This document shows, piece after piece, positions 26,302 to 34,136 of a DNA stretch of 64,000 nt. Position 1 is the stretch's first letter, and every line of letters begins with the position of its first letter. The notes beneath the pieces were generated by a model. The model was not told the DNA's origin. It did no database searches and was given only the letters and a program-made list of their open reading frames with translations. Source of the DNA: a candidate division FCPU426 bacterium. Lineage in GTDB: Bacteria; Oederibacteriota; Muellerivitia; Muellerivitales; DAHXKG01. Both the position numbers and the translations under genes were made by a program. The stretch is from contig DAHXKG010000010.1 in assembly GCA_027366525.1 (NCBI GenBank), positions 1 to 64,000 of the forward strand, in the 5' to 3' direction.

Positions 26302-27960
26302 TTATTTTTTCTTTTTGATAATTTCGACTACGTTCGCATCAAACATTTTCAAAACTTCTGCCACGACCGGTTCTTCTTGTTCTAATTTTTTAATATCGTC
26401 TTTGGTCTTATCCTCTTTTTTGAGAACGGGAGAAACTATCGCGGGTTCAACAACTGCATTTTTTTTATCATCAATTTGAAGCTTAAATCCAACACAGGTT
26501 TCAATAATCGATTCTAATAAAGCCTTATTTTCACTTTTAAAAATTTGATCTCGATGAAATTCCGATTTGCAAGAAAGGAATAATTGATGATTGGCATAAT
26601 CCTTGGGGTAAACATCCATTAAAATCCCTTGAAAAGATTTTTTTTGCTCTCCCACTTTTTCAAGAATCGTTTTCCACTGCGCGCGAATGGTTATCAGTTC
26701 TTGCGGCATATTTTCCGGATCTTGAATCTCCTCTACGGCAAGAGCGTTTTCTCCTTCCGTTATGTTTTCTGACGGAGGCATCGAAGCGGTCTTGAAAGGA
26801 ATTGGTGGCGCGGTTCTCTCCGCCATAGGCTGAGACTGTTTTTTTAAAAGATCACCAACCGAAGATAAATGCCGCAGTTGACAAAGTTCGACCACTAAAG
26901 TTTCCAAAACAACGGATGGATTCAGAGAATGTCGAAAAGCCCACTCTTGCTCAATTAATAATCGAAGAATCGATAATAAGTGGGCCACTTCAAAAGATGC
27001 TGCAATCTGGTCTTCGGTCATCGCTTCATTTGATTCTGTTCTCTCACTAGAAATTTTTGATGGATGATTCATTTTTACAATTAAAATATTTCGGAAGGTT
27101 TCCATCCATCCGGTATAAAAATGCTCCAAATCCTTACCCGTTTCAATAATAGTTCGGATGATTTGCAAGGCTTCCTTCGTTTTTTCCATGGCTATCTTGT
27201 CAGTTAATTGAAGATAAATTTCTTGATCCACTAACCCTAGGACTTTTTGAACACTGATTAAGTTCACTTGATTTCCAGCAAAAGCCACAATTTGATCTAA
27301 CGTGCGTTGGGCATCCCGCATACTTCCACCCGCTAGCTGTGCAATTTGATTTAAGGCTGCTTCTTCGGCTTGAATGTGTTCAGACTTACAAATATGCTGC
27401 ATTTGCTTTAATAATGTTTCTTGACTCATGGCACGAAACTCAAAGCGTTGACATCGGGATTGGACGGTCGAAGGGAACATCTGAATTTCCGTAGAAGCAA
27501 GAATAAAAATGACATGAGCCGGCGGTTCTTCTAAGGTTTTTAAAAATGCATCAAAAGCGGGTTTTGAAATTCGATGCGCTTCATCAAAAATATAAACTTT
27601 ATATTTGGATTTAGCTGGATAGGTGGCAACCTGCTCTTGAAGTTGGCGAATGTCATCAATGCCATTGACCGAAGCCGCATCAATTTCAATTACATCTAAA
27701 GATCCACCTTGATTGATTTCATTACAAATATCACATTGATTGCAAGGTTCCGTTCCCTGTGGGTGACGGCAACTTAGGGCTTTAGCAAAAATCCGTGCGG
27801 TAGTTGTTTTGCCTACACCGCGAGGTCCAGCAAAGATGTACGCATGCGCTAGACGACCTGTTCGGATGGCATTCTGAAGCGTTTGCGTCACATGTTCTTG
27901 TCCAACCATATCTGAAAATAATTGAGGTCGCCATTTCAAGGCCATAACTTGCGAACCCAT
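26302..27960 (-). CDS. dnaX: DNA polymerase III subunit gamma/tau
   Basis: A 552-residue clamp-loader ATPase. Motifs: WRPQLFSDMVGQEHV, Walker A FAGPRGVGKTTTARIFA near residue 45, the zinc-binding cysteines CRHPQGTEPCNQCDIC, Walker B YIFDEAHRIS, the sensor/SRC motif STVQSRCQRF, and domain III afterwards. The C-terminal ~200 residues are charged and correspond to a short tau region. AAGGAGG stands before the ATG. The SRP RNA gene lies just upstream on the same strand. No programmed-frameshift slippery run was identified. Confidence 0.96.
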   Translation of the reverse strand: MGSQVMALKWRPQLFSDMVGQEHVTQTLQNAIRTGRLAHAYIFAGPRGVGKTTTARIFAKALSCRHPQGTEPCNQCDICNEINQGGSLDVIEIDAASVNGIDDIRQLQEQVATYPAKSKYKVYIFDEAHRISKPAFDAFLKTLEEPPAHVIFILASTEIQMFPSTVQSRCQRFEFRAMSQETLLKQMQHICKSEHIQAEEAALNQIAQLAGGSMRDAQRTLDQIVAFAGNQVNLISVQKVLGLVDQEIYLQLTDKIAMEKTKEALQIIRTIIETGKDLEHFYTGWMETFRNILIVKMNHPSKISSERTESNEAMTEDQIAASFEVAHLLSILRLLIEQEWAFRHSLNPSVVLETLVVELCQLRHLSSVGDLLKKQSQPMAERTAPPIPFKTASMPPSENITEGENALAVEEIQDPENMPQELITIRAQWKTILEKVGEQKKSFQGILMDVYPKDYANHQLFLSCKSEFHRDQIFKSENKALLESIIETCVGFKLQIDDKKNAVVEPAIVSPVLKKEDKTKDDIKKLEQEEPVVAEVLKMFDANVVEIIKKKK

Positions 27961-27997
27961 GTAATCCTCCTTGCAGGCATTCCATTTTAAACTCAGC

Positions 27998-28119
27998 AGT
28001 TCCTGATATGGAAACTAGGGACTATAACAACCAAACCACTGCCATACCGTTGCTTCCTTTCGGACCTAGCGGGGTTCAGGCCAGTTTGCCGCATAGACCT
28101 AGTTTCCATATCAGAAACT
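27998..28119 (-). ncRNA. ffs: Bacterial small signal recognition particle RNA (4.5S type)
   Basis: On the minus strand, about 122 nt fold into one long hairpin. The 22-nt outer arms (28098-28119 and 27998-28019) pair fully apart from one G-U. The apical part contains the conserved SRP core TAGGTCCGAAAGGAAGCA with the GAAA-like tetraloop region and the Ffh-binding internal loops. The location directly upstream of dnaX is a frequent arrangement. A promoter lies 20 bp upstream. It pairs with Ffh to target membrane proteins. Confidence 0.93.
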
Positions 28120-28139
28120 CCTGCCATAGTAAAAGGACT

Positions 28140-28167
28140 ATTGTAATCTTCTTTTAATGAGACTCAA
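28140..28167 (-). promoter_or_regulatory. Probable promoter of the SRP RNA gene
   Basis: On the minus strand, TTGAGT (28167-28162) and TACAAT (28145-28140) are separated by 16 bp, and the SRP RNA 5' end lies about 20 bp downstream. Confidence 0.55.
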
Positions 28168-28527
28168 GCAGATATCAACATAATTTTTAAGTCCCTATTC
28201 CGTAAGCGTTTGTTTAAAAATTTTCGCTCTATTTTTGGCTGAATTTAAAAGGCTTGCGAGTAAAGCAAAACACTAAAAAACAAACTATGTTAAATCACTA
28301 TTTTTCACACTTTTGTTTTCAAATAAAACCAATTTGATGAACGGAGGATAACAATCAATGATCCCATCGCTTAAAAAATCGTATCAAATTTAAATTTTTT
28401 CAGCAATCGTTTAATAATGAGGACTACCGGATATTTAAAAAGCCTGGATCATCATAAAGAACACAAAATTTTTAATCGGATTAACTTTGGTATTTAAAGT
28501 ATCTAAAAAATATTTCAGAGTTTTTCC
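28168..28527. other. AT-rich gene-free stretch
   Basis: A strong ribosome-site-like GGAGG precedes an ATG at 28358, but the frame closes after 11 residues (stop ending at 28393). No other coding or RNA feature is recognised. Confidence 0.4.
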
Positions 28528-28557
28528 TTGCGATACGAAATATTTCTTCGTTAAGAT
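28528..28557 (+). promoter_or_regulatory. Promoter of the first tRNA-Arg
   Basis: TTGCGA (28528-28533), an 18-bp spacer and TAAGAT (28552-28557), ten bp before the tRNA. The same boxes and spacing recur before the second tRNA-Arg. Confidence 0.6.
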
Positions 28558-28566
28558 ACAAAGATT

Positions 28567-28643
28567 GCGCCTGTAGCTCAATTGGATAGAGCGTCTGACT
28601 TCGGATCAGCAGGTTGGGGGTTCAAGTCCCTCCAGGCGCACCA
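28567..28643 (+). tRNA. tRNA-Arg (UCG)
   Basis: Cloverleaf of 77 nt with encoded CCA. The acceptor stem GCGCCTG pairs with CAGGCGC, the anticodon loop CTTCGGA gives TCG, and the T loop is TTCAAGT. The outermost anticodon-stem pair is a T-C mismatch. Confidence 0.93.
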
Positions 28644-28904
28644 TGTTTGCTAAATTGAAATTCTAGCACTATGTTGGTTCTTCCAGTTCAACCCTTGACT
28701 ATCGTTTGTGATCATGCTTCATTCAATAATTTTTTCTTCATTTCGTTCATGCAAATAAAAATAATGCATCCCTGTCAATTTTTTAGTTATATCCGTGATT
28801 TTAAAATCCTTCCATCCATTGGAATAATTCATTTACGAAAGAAACTCCCATAGATAAACTATCTCTATATCCTAATCTGGAAAAAGAGATTATTGTATTT
28901 TCTC

Positions 28905-28934
28905 TTGCGATTAAAAACATCTTTTAGTTAAGAT
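28905..28934 (+). promoter_or_regulatory. Promoter of the second tRNA-Arg
   Basis: TTGCGA (28905-28910), an 18-bp spacer and TAAGAT (28929-28934), identical in boxes and spacing to the promoter at 28528. Confidence 0.6.
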
Positions 28935-28944
28935 ACACTCATTT

Positions 28945-29021
28945 GCGCCCGTGGCTCAATTGGATAGAGCATCTGACTACGGATCAGAAGGCTAGAGGTT
29001 CGATTCCTCTCGGGCGCACCA
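28945..29021 (+). tRNA. tRNA-Arg (ACG)
   Basis: Cloverleaf of 77 nt with encoded CCA. The acceptor stem GCGCCCG pairs with CGGGCGC, and the perfect anticodon stem TCTGA/TCAGA has loop CTACGGA, anticodon ACG. A34 is the known target of the deaminase encoded 57 bp downstream. Confidence 0.96.
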
Positions 29022-29077
29022 TTTTCCCGTTGACTTGATTCAGTTGTAATGTGAGAAAAAATGAATAACGAGAAATC

Positions 29078-29548
29078 ATGCAACTAACATTTCATGAACC
29101 ATTTATGCAGGAGGCATTAAAAGAAGCTCAAAAAGCATTTATCCAAAAAGAGATCCCGGTAGGAGCGGTGGTGGTCCTTAACCATCAAATTATCGGCCAT
29201 GGCCATAATCAAACTGAAAGCAAGCAAAGCACCTTATTTCATGCTGAACTTGTAGCTCTTCGGCAGGCTTCACGACGAATGCATAATTGGAGACTTTCAA
29301 ATTGTGAACTTTATGTTACATTAGAACCCTGTACAATGTGTGCGGGAGCCATCATGCTCTCTCGAATCCGACGTTTAATCTATGCGACGCCGGATCCCAA
29401 AGCTGGAGCTGTTCAAAGCACCATAGCCGTTCTAGATAATCCGGCTTTAAATCATCGCGTGGAAGTTATACAAAATATTTTATCCAAGGAGTCTTCAGAT
29501 CTTTTAAAAAGTTTTTTCAAACAACTTCGCCAAAAAAAATTTTGTTGA
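29078..29548 (+). CDS. tadA: tRNA-specific adenosine deaminase TadA
   Basis: A 156-residue zinc deaminase converting A34 to inosine in tRNA-Arg(ACG), allowing one tRNA to read CGU, CGC and CGA. The catalytic motifs are FHAELVAL (zinc His and proton-shuttle Glu) and TLEPCTMCAGAI (two zinc Cys), with IPVGAVVV before and SRIRRLIYATPDPKAGA after. It lies right after the tRNA-Arg(ACG) gene and directly abuts tRNA-Ala. It may be co-transcribed with both. Confidence 0.95.
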   Translation: MQLTFHEPFMQEALKEAQKAFIQKEIPVGAVVVLNHQIIGHGHNQTESKQSTLFHAELVALRQASRRMHNWRLSNCELYVTLEPCTMCAGAIMLSRIRRLIYATPDPKAGAVQSTIAVLDNPALNHRVEVIQNILSKESSDLLKSFFKQLRQKKFC

Positions 29549-29624
29549 GGGGATGTAGCTCAGTTGGGAGAGCGTCTCGTTCGCAACGAGAAGGTCGGCG
29601 GTTCGATCCCGCTCATCTCCACCA
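29549..29624 (+). tRNA. tRNA-Ala (CGC)
   Basis: Cloverleaf of 76 nt with encoded CCA, starting at the base after the tadA stop codon. The acceptor stem contains the G3-U70 pair that identifies alanine tRNAs. The anticodon stem TCTCG/CGAGA has loop TTCGCAA, anticodon CGC. Confidence 0.94.
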
Positions 29625-29655
29625 TCATTATCTTGAAAAAACTCAATCATTCGAA

Positions 29656-29746
29656 GGAGAGGTGTCCGAGCGGCTGAAGGAGCTCGCCTGGAAAGCGGGT
29701 AGGCGTCAAAAGCGTCTCGAGGGTTCGAATCCCTCCCTCTCCGCCA
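29656..29746 (+). tRNA. tRNA-Ser (GGA)
   Basis: Class II tRNA of 91 nt with a long variable arm and encoded CCA. The acceptor stem GGAGAGG pairs with CCTCTCC, and the anticodon loop CTGGAAA gives GGA. Confidence 0.95.
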
Positions 29747-29882
29747 AACTAATAAACACTCACAATACCAACTCGTAGTGAAACCCATCATAATAAATGG
29801 TGTATTGGAATTATAAGTTCATTCTGTTTCGTGGATTCACCATAAAATTCAAAATCATATCGAAGATGTTGAATATCAGTCG

Positions 29883-30067
29883 GTGAACACGAATAAATTC
29901 AACACCATTGAGCAAGTCGAACAATTTTTAAAGAATGGTGGAAAAATTCTTGCGTGGGGTACCTGTATTAAACTCGACAGCAGGAAGAATCGACCATGTA
30001 CCCGATAAGCACGATGAAAGATATGTACGATCTCATTAAAGCCAGCGACAAGGTAGTAACATTTTAA
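29883..30067 (+). pseudogene. Decayed DsrE-family protein gene
   Basis: One frame reads NKFNTIEQVEQFLKNGGKIL then AWGTCIKL and stops at 30006-30008. The next frame resumes at 29996 with PISTMKDMYDLIKASDKVVTF and stops at 30067. Together these are the C-terminal half of a DsrE/DsrF-like sulfur-transfer protein (helix, GGKIxACGTC, STMKDxY, DKVVTF). A single frameshift at about 29996 separates the two, and the upstream half (from about 29790) is not readable. The first Cys position of the family (C in ACGTC) is Trp here while the second is kept. Clearly inactive. Confidence 0.65.
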
Positions 30068-30257
30068 ATCCATCCATCAAGATTCGCTTGAATTTAAACG
30101 TTATCACTAAATCCTTTTAATTCAAACTCATGGATTTATTTCAGCCCTGCATCGAATTCACTCACCGCTTACAACTACTCTTCCAATTTTTATTGCACTC
30201 AATTCAATTTAAGTTTATGGTAATTTCAATTTTTATTTTGAAGGAAAATTAAAAAGC

Positions 30258-31769
30258 ATGAACCAATCTCTTTCATTGATTGAGCACCTTGTTGTTGTTA
30301 TGTTTGAAAATCGATCTTTTGATAATCTTTTAGGATGGCTCTATTCAGAGGCTCCAAATATTCCTACTTACAACATCCCTCATCAACTATCGCCTACGTT
30401 TAATGGACTCCTCCCTCACACCTATTTCAATATTTTAAATCATCAAAAAGTATTTGCCAGCCATCCTCCGACAAGTTGGCCATTGAATCCAAATCCTTAT
30501 ACCGTTCCCACACCCGATCCACAAGAATCCTTTAAACATATGAATTTTCAAATTTTTGGAAATGCCACTTCAAAAGGACAGCCAGCCTCCATGAGTGGAT
30601 TCTTAGAAGATTACTCCACCACCCTTGCAGGCCTTGCATCTGCAGGTCAAATTATGCAATCGTTCGGCCCTCTAGAAGCGCCTGTCATCAATACGCTCGC
30701 CAAGCAATTTGCCGTTTGTGATGCTTGGTTTGCTTCAGCACCTTGTCAAACTTGGCCTAATCGGGGATTTGTCCACACGGGTTCTTCGGATGGACATATT
30801 AATAATGATGATTATGAACTTTACGATATTCCAACTATTTTTAATATTTTAGAGGAACACCATCAGTCTTGGGGCATTTTTCATGATACAACTTTTTGGC
30901 CATCATTAACTTGGGGACAGTTCCTCCCTCAACTTTTCTTAAAACTGTCACACATCTATCCATATTCCATATTCAAACAAAAATGTGCCGTAGCTGATAC
31001 AGCTCCTGCAACGGATAAACTCCCCTCTTATTCATTTCTCGAACCTCGGTTTATGGTTGAACCTAATCAGGATTTATCAAAACTAAATTACCCTAACGAT
31101 TATCATCCACCCCATAATATTCTTCGAGGAGAAGCCTTCCTTGCCGATCTTTATCAATCCATTCGATTAAGTCCGTATCGCGATAAAATTCTTTTGGTGA
31201 TTACTTTTGATGAACATGGAGGATGCTATGATCATCAACCGCCTCCGGACAATGCATCCGCTCCTCAACCGGGCTCGATTTCCCGAGATGGAACTTTTGA
31301 TTTCAAACGTTTTGGAGTTCGCGTACCCACCATCGTTGTTTCTTCTTATATTTCACCCCATACCGTTTTTCGCGCACCTTCTTCAAGTGCGCCTTATGAT
31401 CATACGTCTATTCTCTCCACTATTAAAAGCTGGCTTCTTCCGCATCTGGATACTGCTCAATTTTTACCTAGCCCGCGCATTTCCAAAGCTCCTACCCTAG
31501 AACCCATTTTGACTTTATCACCCAAAAATCGGAATCAAGATTGGCCTGACATTCCATTTTTTCCTCCGGATTATGGGGATGAATCGTTGGATACCCCTTT
31601 AACTGATTTGCAAAAAAGTCTTGTGACAACACTTTTGAGAAAAAAAAGTACCGACCCCCTAAATCATCAAATTGGTGTACAAGCAATGGCTCAATCAAAA
31701 TCACTTCAGACCTACCGACATGTGCTTCAATTATTACATCCAGAAAAAGACTGGTCTTCATTTAAATAA
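30258..31769 (+). CDS. Phospholipase C/acid phosphatase-type phosphoesterase
   Basis: A 503-residue member of the phosphoesterase family (PF04185; non-specific phospholipase C and AcpA-like acid phosphatases). Metal and catalytic motifs are VVVMFENRSFDNLLGW at residues 12-27, ACQTWPNR-type PCQTWPNRGFVHTGSSDG, VITFDEHGGCYDH and YDHTSILSTI. It cleaves phosphate mono- or diesters, possibly phosphatidylcholine. Unlike many relatives it shows no Tat or Sec signal peptide: the catalytic FEN motif begins at residue 16, so it seems cytoplasmic or exported another way. Single gene converging with the Ehr operon; no clear terminator is seen between them. Confidence 0.82.
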   Translation: MNQSLSLIEHLVVVMFENRSFDNLLGWLYSEAPNIPTYNIPHQLSPTFNGLLPHTYFNILNHQKVFASHPPTSWPLNPNPYTVPTPDPQESFKHMNFQIFGNATSKGQPASMSGFLEDYSTTLAGLASAGQIMQSFGPLEAPVINTLAKQFAVCDAWFASAPCQTWPNRGFVHTGSSDGHINNDDYELYDIPTIFNILEEHHQSWGIFHDTTFWPSLTWGQFLPQLFLKLSHIYPYSIFKQKCAVADTAPATDKLPSYSFLEPRFMVEPNQDLSKLNYPNDYHPPHNILRGEAFLADLYQSIRLSPYRDKILLVITFDEHGGCYDHQPPPDNASAPQPGSISRDGTFDFKRFGVRVPTIVVSSYISPHTVFRAPSSSAPYDHTSILSTIKSWLLPHLDTAQFLPSPRISKAPTLEPILTLSPKNRNQDWPDIPFFPPDYGDESLDTPLTDLQKSLVTTLLRKKSTDPLNHQIGVQAMAQSKSLQTYRHVLQLLHPEKDWSSFK

Positions 31770-31824
31770 ACGATCTCAGATGTCTCTTGGATTAAACCAT
31801 GTTGATTGGGGATTCTTAAATGAA

Positions 31825-32598
31825 TTATTTCTTCAAAAGCTCCATTTTTCCTAACCATCGCAATAGTCCATCGAGAATGGTTAAGGGATGCGGAGGACAT
31901 CCAGGAATATACAAATCAACCTTTAATAAAGATTCAATCCCATTGAGAACCTGGGGATGATTCGAATAGGGACCACCTGAAATAGCACAAGCCCCTATCG
32001 CAATGACCCATTTAGGATTGGGAATAGCTTCATATGTTTTTTGAATAGCCACCACCATCGCCTGAGTAATCGCACCGGTAATCAAAAGTCCGTCCGCATG
32101 CCGAGGGGATGCAACCAATTGAATTCCAAATCGCGCCCAATCAAATACCAAGGTATTTAAAACATTAATATCCTGTTCACATGCATTACATCCACCGGCA
32201 CTGACTTGTCGTAATTTCAGAGAACGTCCAAATATACGACGCATTTTTGTTTCCAACACCTTCACTTGAGGCTTCAAATGTTCTTGAGATAGGGTTAAAT
32301 CTGAACGAACCGTACTTGACAACGAAACATCATTTGAAAATTGGATGGCTTTTTCCGGACAATGATCCATGCACTCGGTACAAAAAAGACATTTTCCTAA
32401 ATCCCAATTGAGATATTGTTGCGGTTTTTCAATAGCTTGAGTTGGACATACCTCGACACAACGTTGACAGTGAGATGGGCATTGCTGATGATTCACGAGT
32501 GGAAGGCCTTGAAATCGATCCGATAACTTCATTGACTGAAATGGATCAGCGGGTGTATGAAACCCTTGTTTAATTCGAGTTTCAATAATTTTAAACAT
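31825..32598 (-). CDS. Ehr complex: fused ferredoxin (HyfH/NuoI) and small subunit (HyfI/NuoB)
   Basis: A 257-residue fusion. The N-terminal half binds two [4Fe-4S] clusters (CPSHCQRCVEVCP and CLFCTECMDHCP) like HyfH/NuoI. The C-terminal half is a NuoB/HyfI-type subunit with the four cysteines of the proximal/N2 cluster in GGCNACEQDIN, IGACAISGG and IPGCPPHP. I chose ATG 32598 with AAGGA eight bases upstream. It is the last gene of the six-gene Hyf-like operon. It should carry electrons from a soluble donor to the large subunit, which here has no nickel site. The electron acceptor is therefore unknown. Confidence 0.88.
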   Translation of the reverse strand: MFKIIETRIKQGFHTPADPFQSMKLSDRFQGLPLVNHQQCPSHCQRCVEVCPTQAIEKPQQYLNWDLGKCLFCTECMDHCPEKAIQFSNDVSLSSTVRSDLTLSQEHLKPQVKVLETKMRRIFGRSLKLRQVSAGGCNACEQDINVLNTLVFDWARFGIQLVASPRHADGLLITGAITQAMVVAIQKTYEAIPNPKWVIAIGACAISGGPYSNHPQVLNGIESLLKVDLYIPGCPPHPLTILDGLLRWLGKMELLKK

Positions 32599-32618
32599 AT
32601 TTCTATTCCTTTCCAATT

Positions 32619-34136
32619 TTACAAATCATGTCCACAGTATGACAGGTTAAAACTTTTATTGCACAATGGGAAATCCGAAATGGGTTGATGTCGAAGCGCT
32701 ATTGCCAATCCCATCCAATTATGAAACGAAGGATCCACAATTTTATATCGCTGAAATCGTCCTTGAGGATCAGTCAAAGCGATATGCATAATTTCACCTC
32801 GCCAACCTTCAATCATTGCAAGGGCCACTGAATTGGGCTGTAGTTTTTCCAGAGGAATCAGCAATTCACCTTGAGGCATATGGGTTAGACTATTTTGAAT
32901 CCAACGGACCGACGCTTGAATTTCAAGCCATCGAACATAGGCTCTTGCAAAAACATCTCCAGTTTTCTGTATCGATATCGGTAACCGTTGAGATTGATAA
33001 ATACCCCAAGGATGCGTCAATCGAACATCGCGTTTAAGTCCGCATGCGCGAGCACTGAAACCCACAAGACCTAAATTTCTGGCCATGGACTCCGTTAGAA
33101 TGCCTGTACCTTCAAAGCGCGATAAAACCGATGACTCTTTCCAAAGCAACTGAACTGCCTGTTGCGTTTCCTCAACTATTGTTTCCAGTTTCTTTAAAAG
33201 TTCTGTTTTCCTGCTTGCCTCTAAATCGAATCGAACACCTCCCAAACGTATTAAATTTCGTCCAAATCGATTGCCGCACAAAAGGGCGGTCAAATTTAAA
33301 ACATTGCCACGAAGTCGTCCACAAAATGCCGAAGTTGATAAAAATCCAATATCATTGGCTAATGCTCCTAAATCGCCAATATGATTAGCTAAGCGCTCTA
33401 ATTCTAAAGCAAGGCCTCGAATTAATTCAGCTTTGAAAGAAATTTTATGATTCAATTGCATCAAAGCTTCAACCACCTGACTATAAGCCCAAGCATGTCC
33501 AATCGATGTATCGCCGGACAATGTTTCTGCATGGTGAAGTGATCGTGCATGCGGACCATGCCACAATGCTTCTTCTACTCCTCGATGTTGATAACCCAAA
33601 GTAATTTCTAGATGGATTACTTCTTCACCATGACACTGAAATCGAAAATGTCCAGGTTCAATGACCCCGGCATGCACGGGACCCACTCCGACCTCATGTA
33701 TTTCCTCTCCAAAAACTTGGAAAAAATCCATTGTGTCAATTGCAGGTCTTGGATGAACCTTATCGGATTGAATGGGTTGCAACGGTTTTTGAAATCGGAT
33801 CGGTTTTAACCAGGGATGATGTTCAGGATAAACACCCCATTGTTCCCAAATTTCTCGCTCGAACGCTTGTATTTGTGGACATTCTTGAGCAAGAGAAGGA
33901 AAGTGTTTTTCAACGAGACTGGTCGTGATTTCCAAAGAATTATTTTCATTTTCAACAATGGCCATGATCCTCAATTGAGATTGATGTTCCCAATGGGAGC
34001 CCCAAAGTGCACAGATCCGGCCACCACGCGAAACCGATGTTAATACAATTTCCTGAAACTTTGAAATAGATACACATGGAATCTTCTTTAGCGGTATGCT
34101 TTGTCCATTTTGAATCGGAATCGTTGACGTTGTCAT
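32619..34136 (-). CDS. Ehr complex large subunit (NuoC-NuoD/HyfG-like) without NiFe cysteines
   Basis: A 505-residue fusion of a NuoC-like domain (about 1-150) and a NuoD/hydrogenase large-subunit-like domain. In true group 4 hydrogenases the N-terminal pair sits in RxCGIC and the C-terminal pair in DPCxxC. Here the corresponding places read HHAETLSGDTSIGHAW and KIVDPSFHNWMGLA, so all four nickel ligands are absent. The tail SDFPLCNKSFNLSYCGHDL is typical of Ehr-type proteins. The complex therefore cannot make or oxidise H2 by the known mechanism. The start at 34136 overlaps the preceding stop (TGATG), with GAGG upstream. The substrate pocket is unassigned. Confidence 0.88.
   Translation of the reverse strand: MTTSTIPIQNGQSIPLKKIPCVSISKFQEIVLTSVSRGGRICALWGSHWEHQSQLRIMAIVENENNSLEITTSLVEKHFPSLAQECPQIQAFEREIWEQWGVYPEHHPWLKPIRFQKPLQPIQSDKVHPRPAIDTMDFFQVFGEEIHEVGVGPVHAGVIEPGHFRFQCHGEEVIHLEITLGYQHRGVEEALWHGPHARSLHHAETLSGDTSIGHAWAYSQVVEALMQLNHKISFKAELIRGLALELERLANHIGDLGALANDIGFLSTSAFCGRLRGNVLNLTALLCGNRFGRNLIRLGGVRFDLEASRKTELLKKLETIVEETQQAVQLLWKESSVLSRFEGTGILTESMARNLGLVGFSARACGLKRDVRLTHPWGIYQSQRLPISIQKTGDVFARAYVRWLEIQASVRWIQNSLTHMPQGELLIPLEKLQPNSVALAMIEGWRGEIMHIALTDPQGRFQRYKIVDPSFHNWMGLAIALRHQPISDFPLCNKSFNLSYCGHDL

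Noticed and set aside
28358-28393. ORF with strong GGAGG ribosome site
   Set aside because: Only 11 codons before the stop, with no downstream gene on the strand to make it a leader.
29504-29791. 95-codon minus-strand ORF over tRNA-Ala and tRNA-Ser
   Set aside because: It is the typical false product of antisense tRNA genes (GRGRDSNPRD-like, DRTADLLVAN), covering two clear tRNAs.
32619-34136. Group 4 [NiFe] hydrogenase catalytic subunit
   Set aside because: Both nickel-binding cysteine pairs are absent, so it is annotated as an Ehr-type large subunit.
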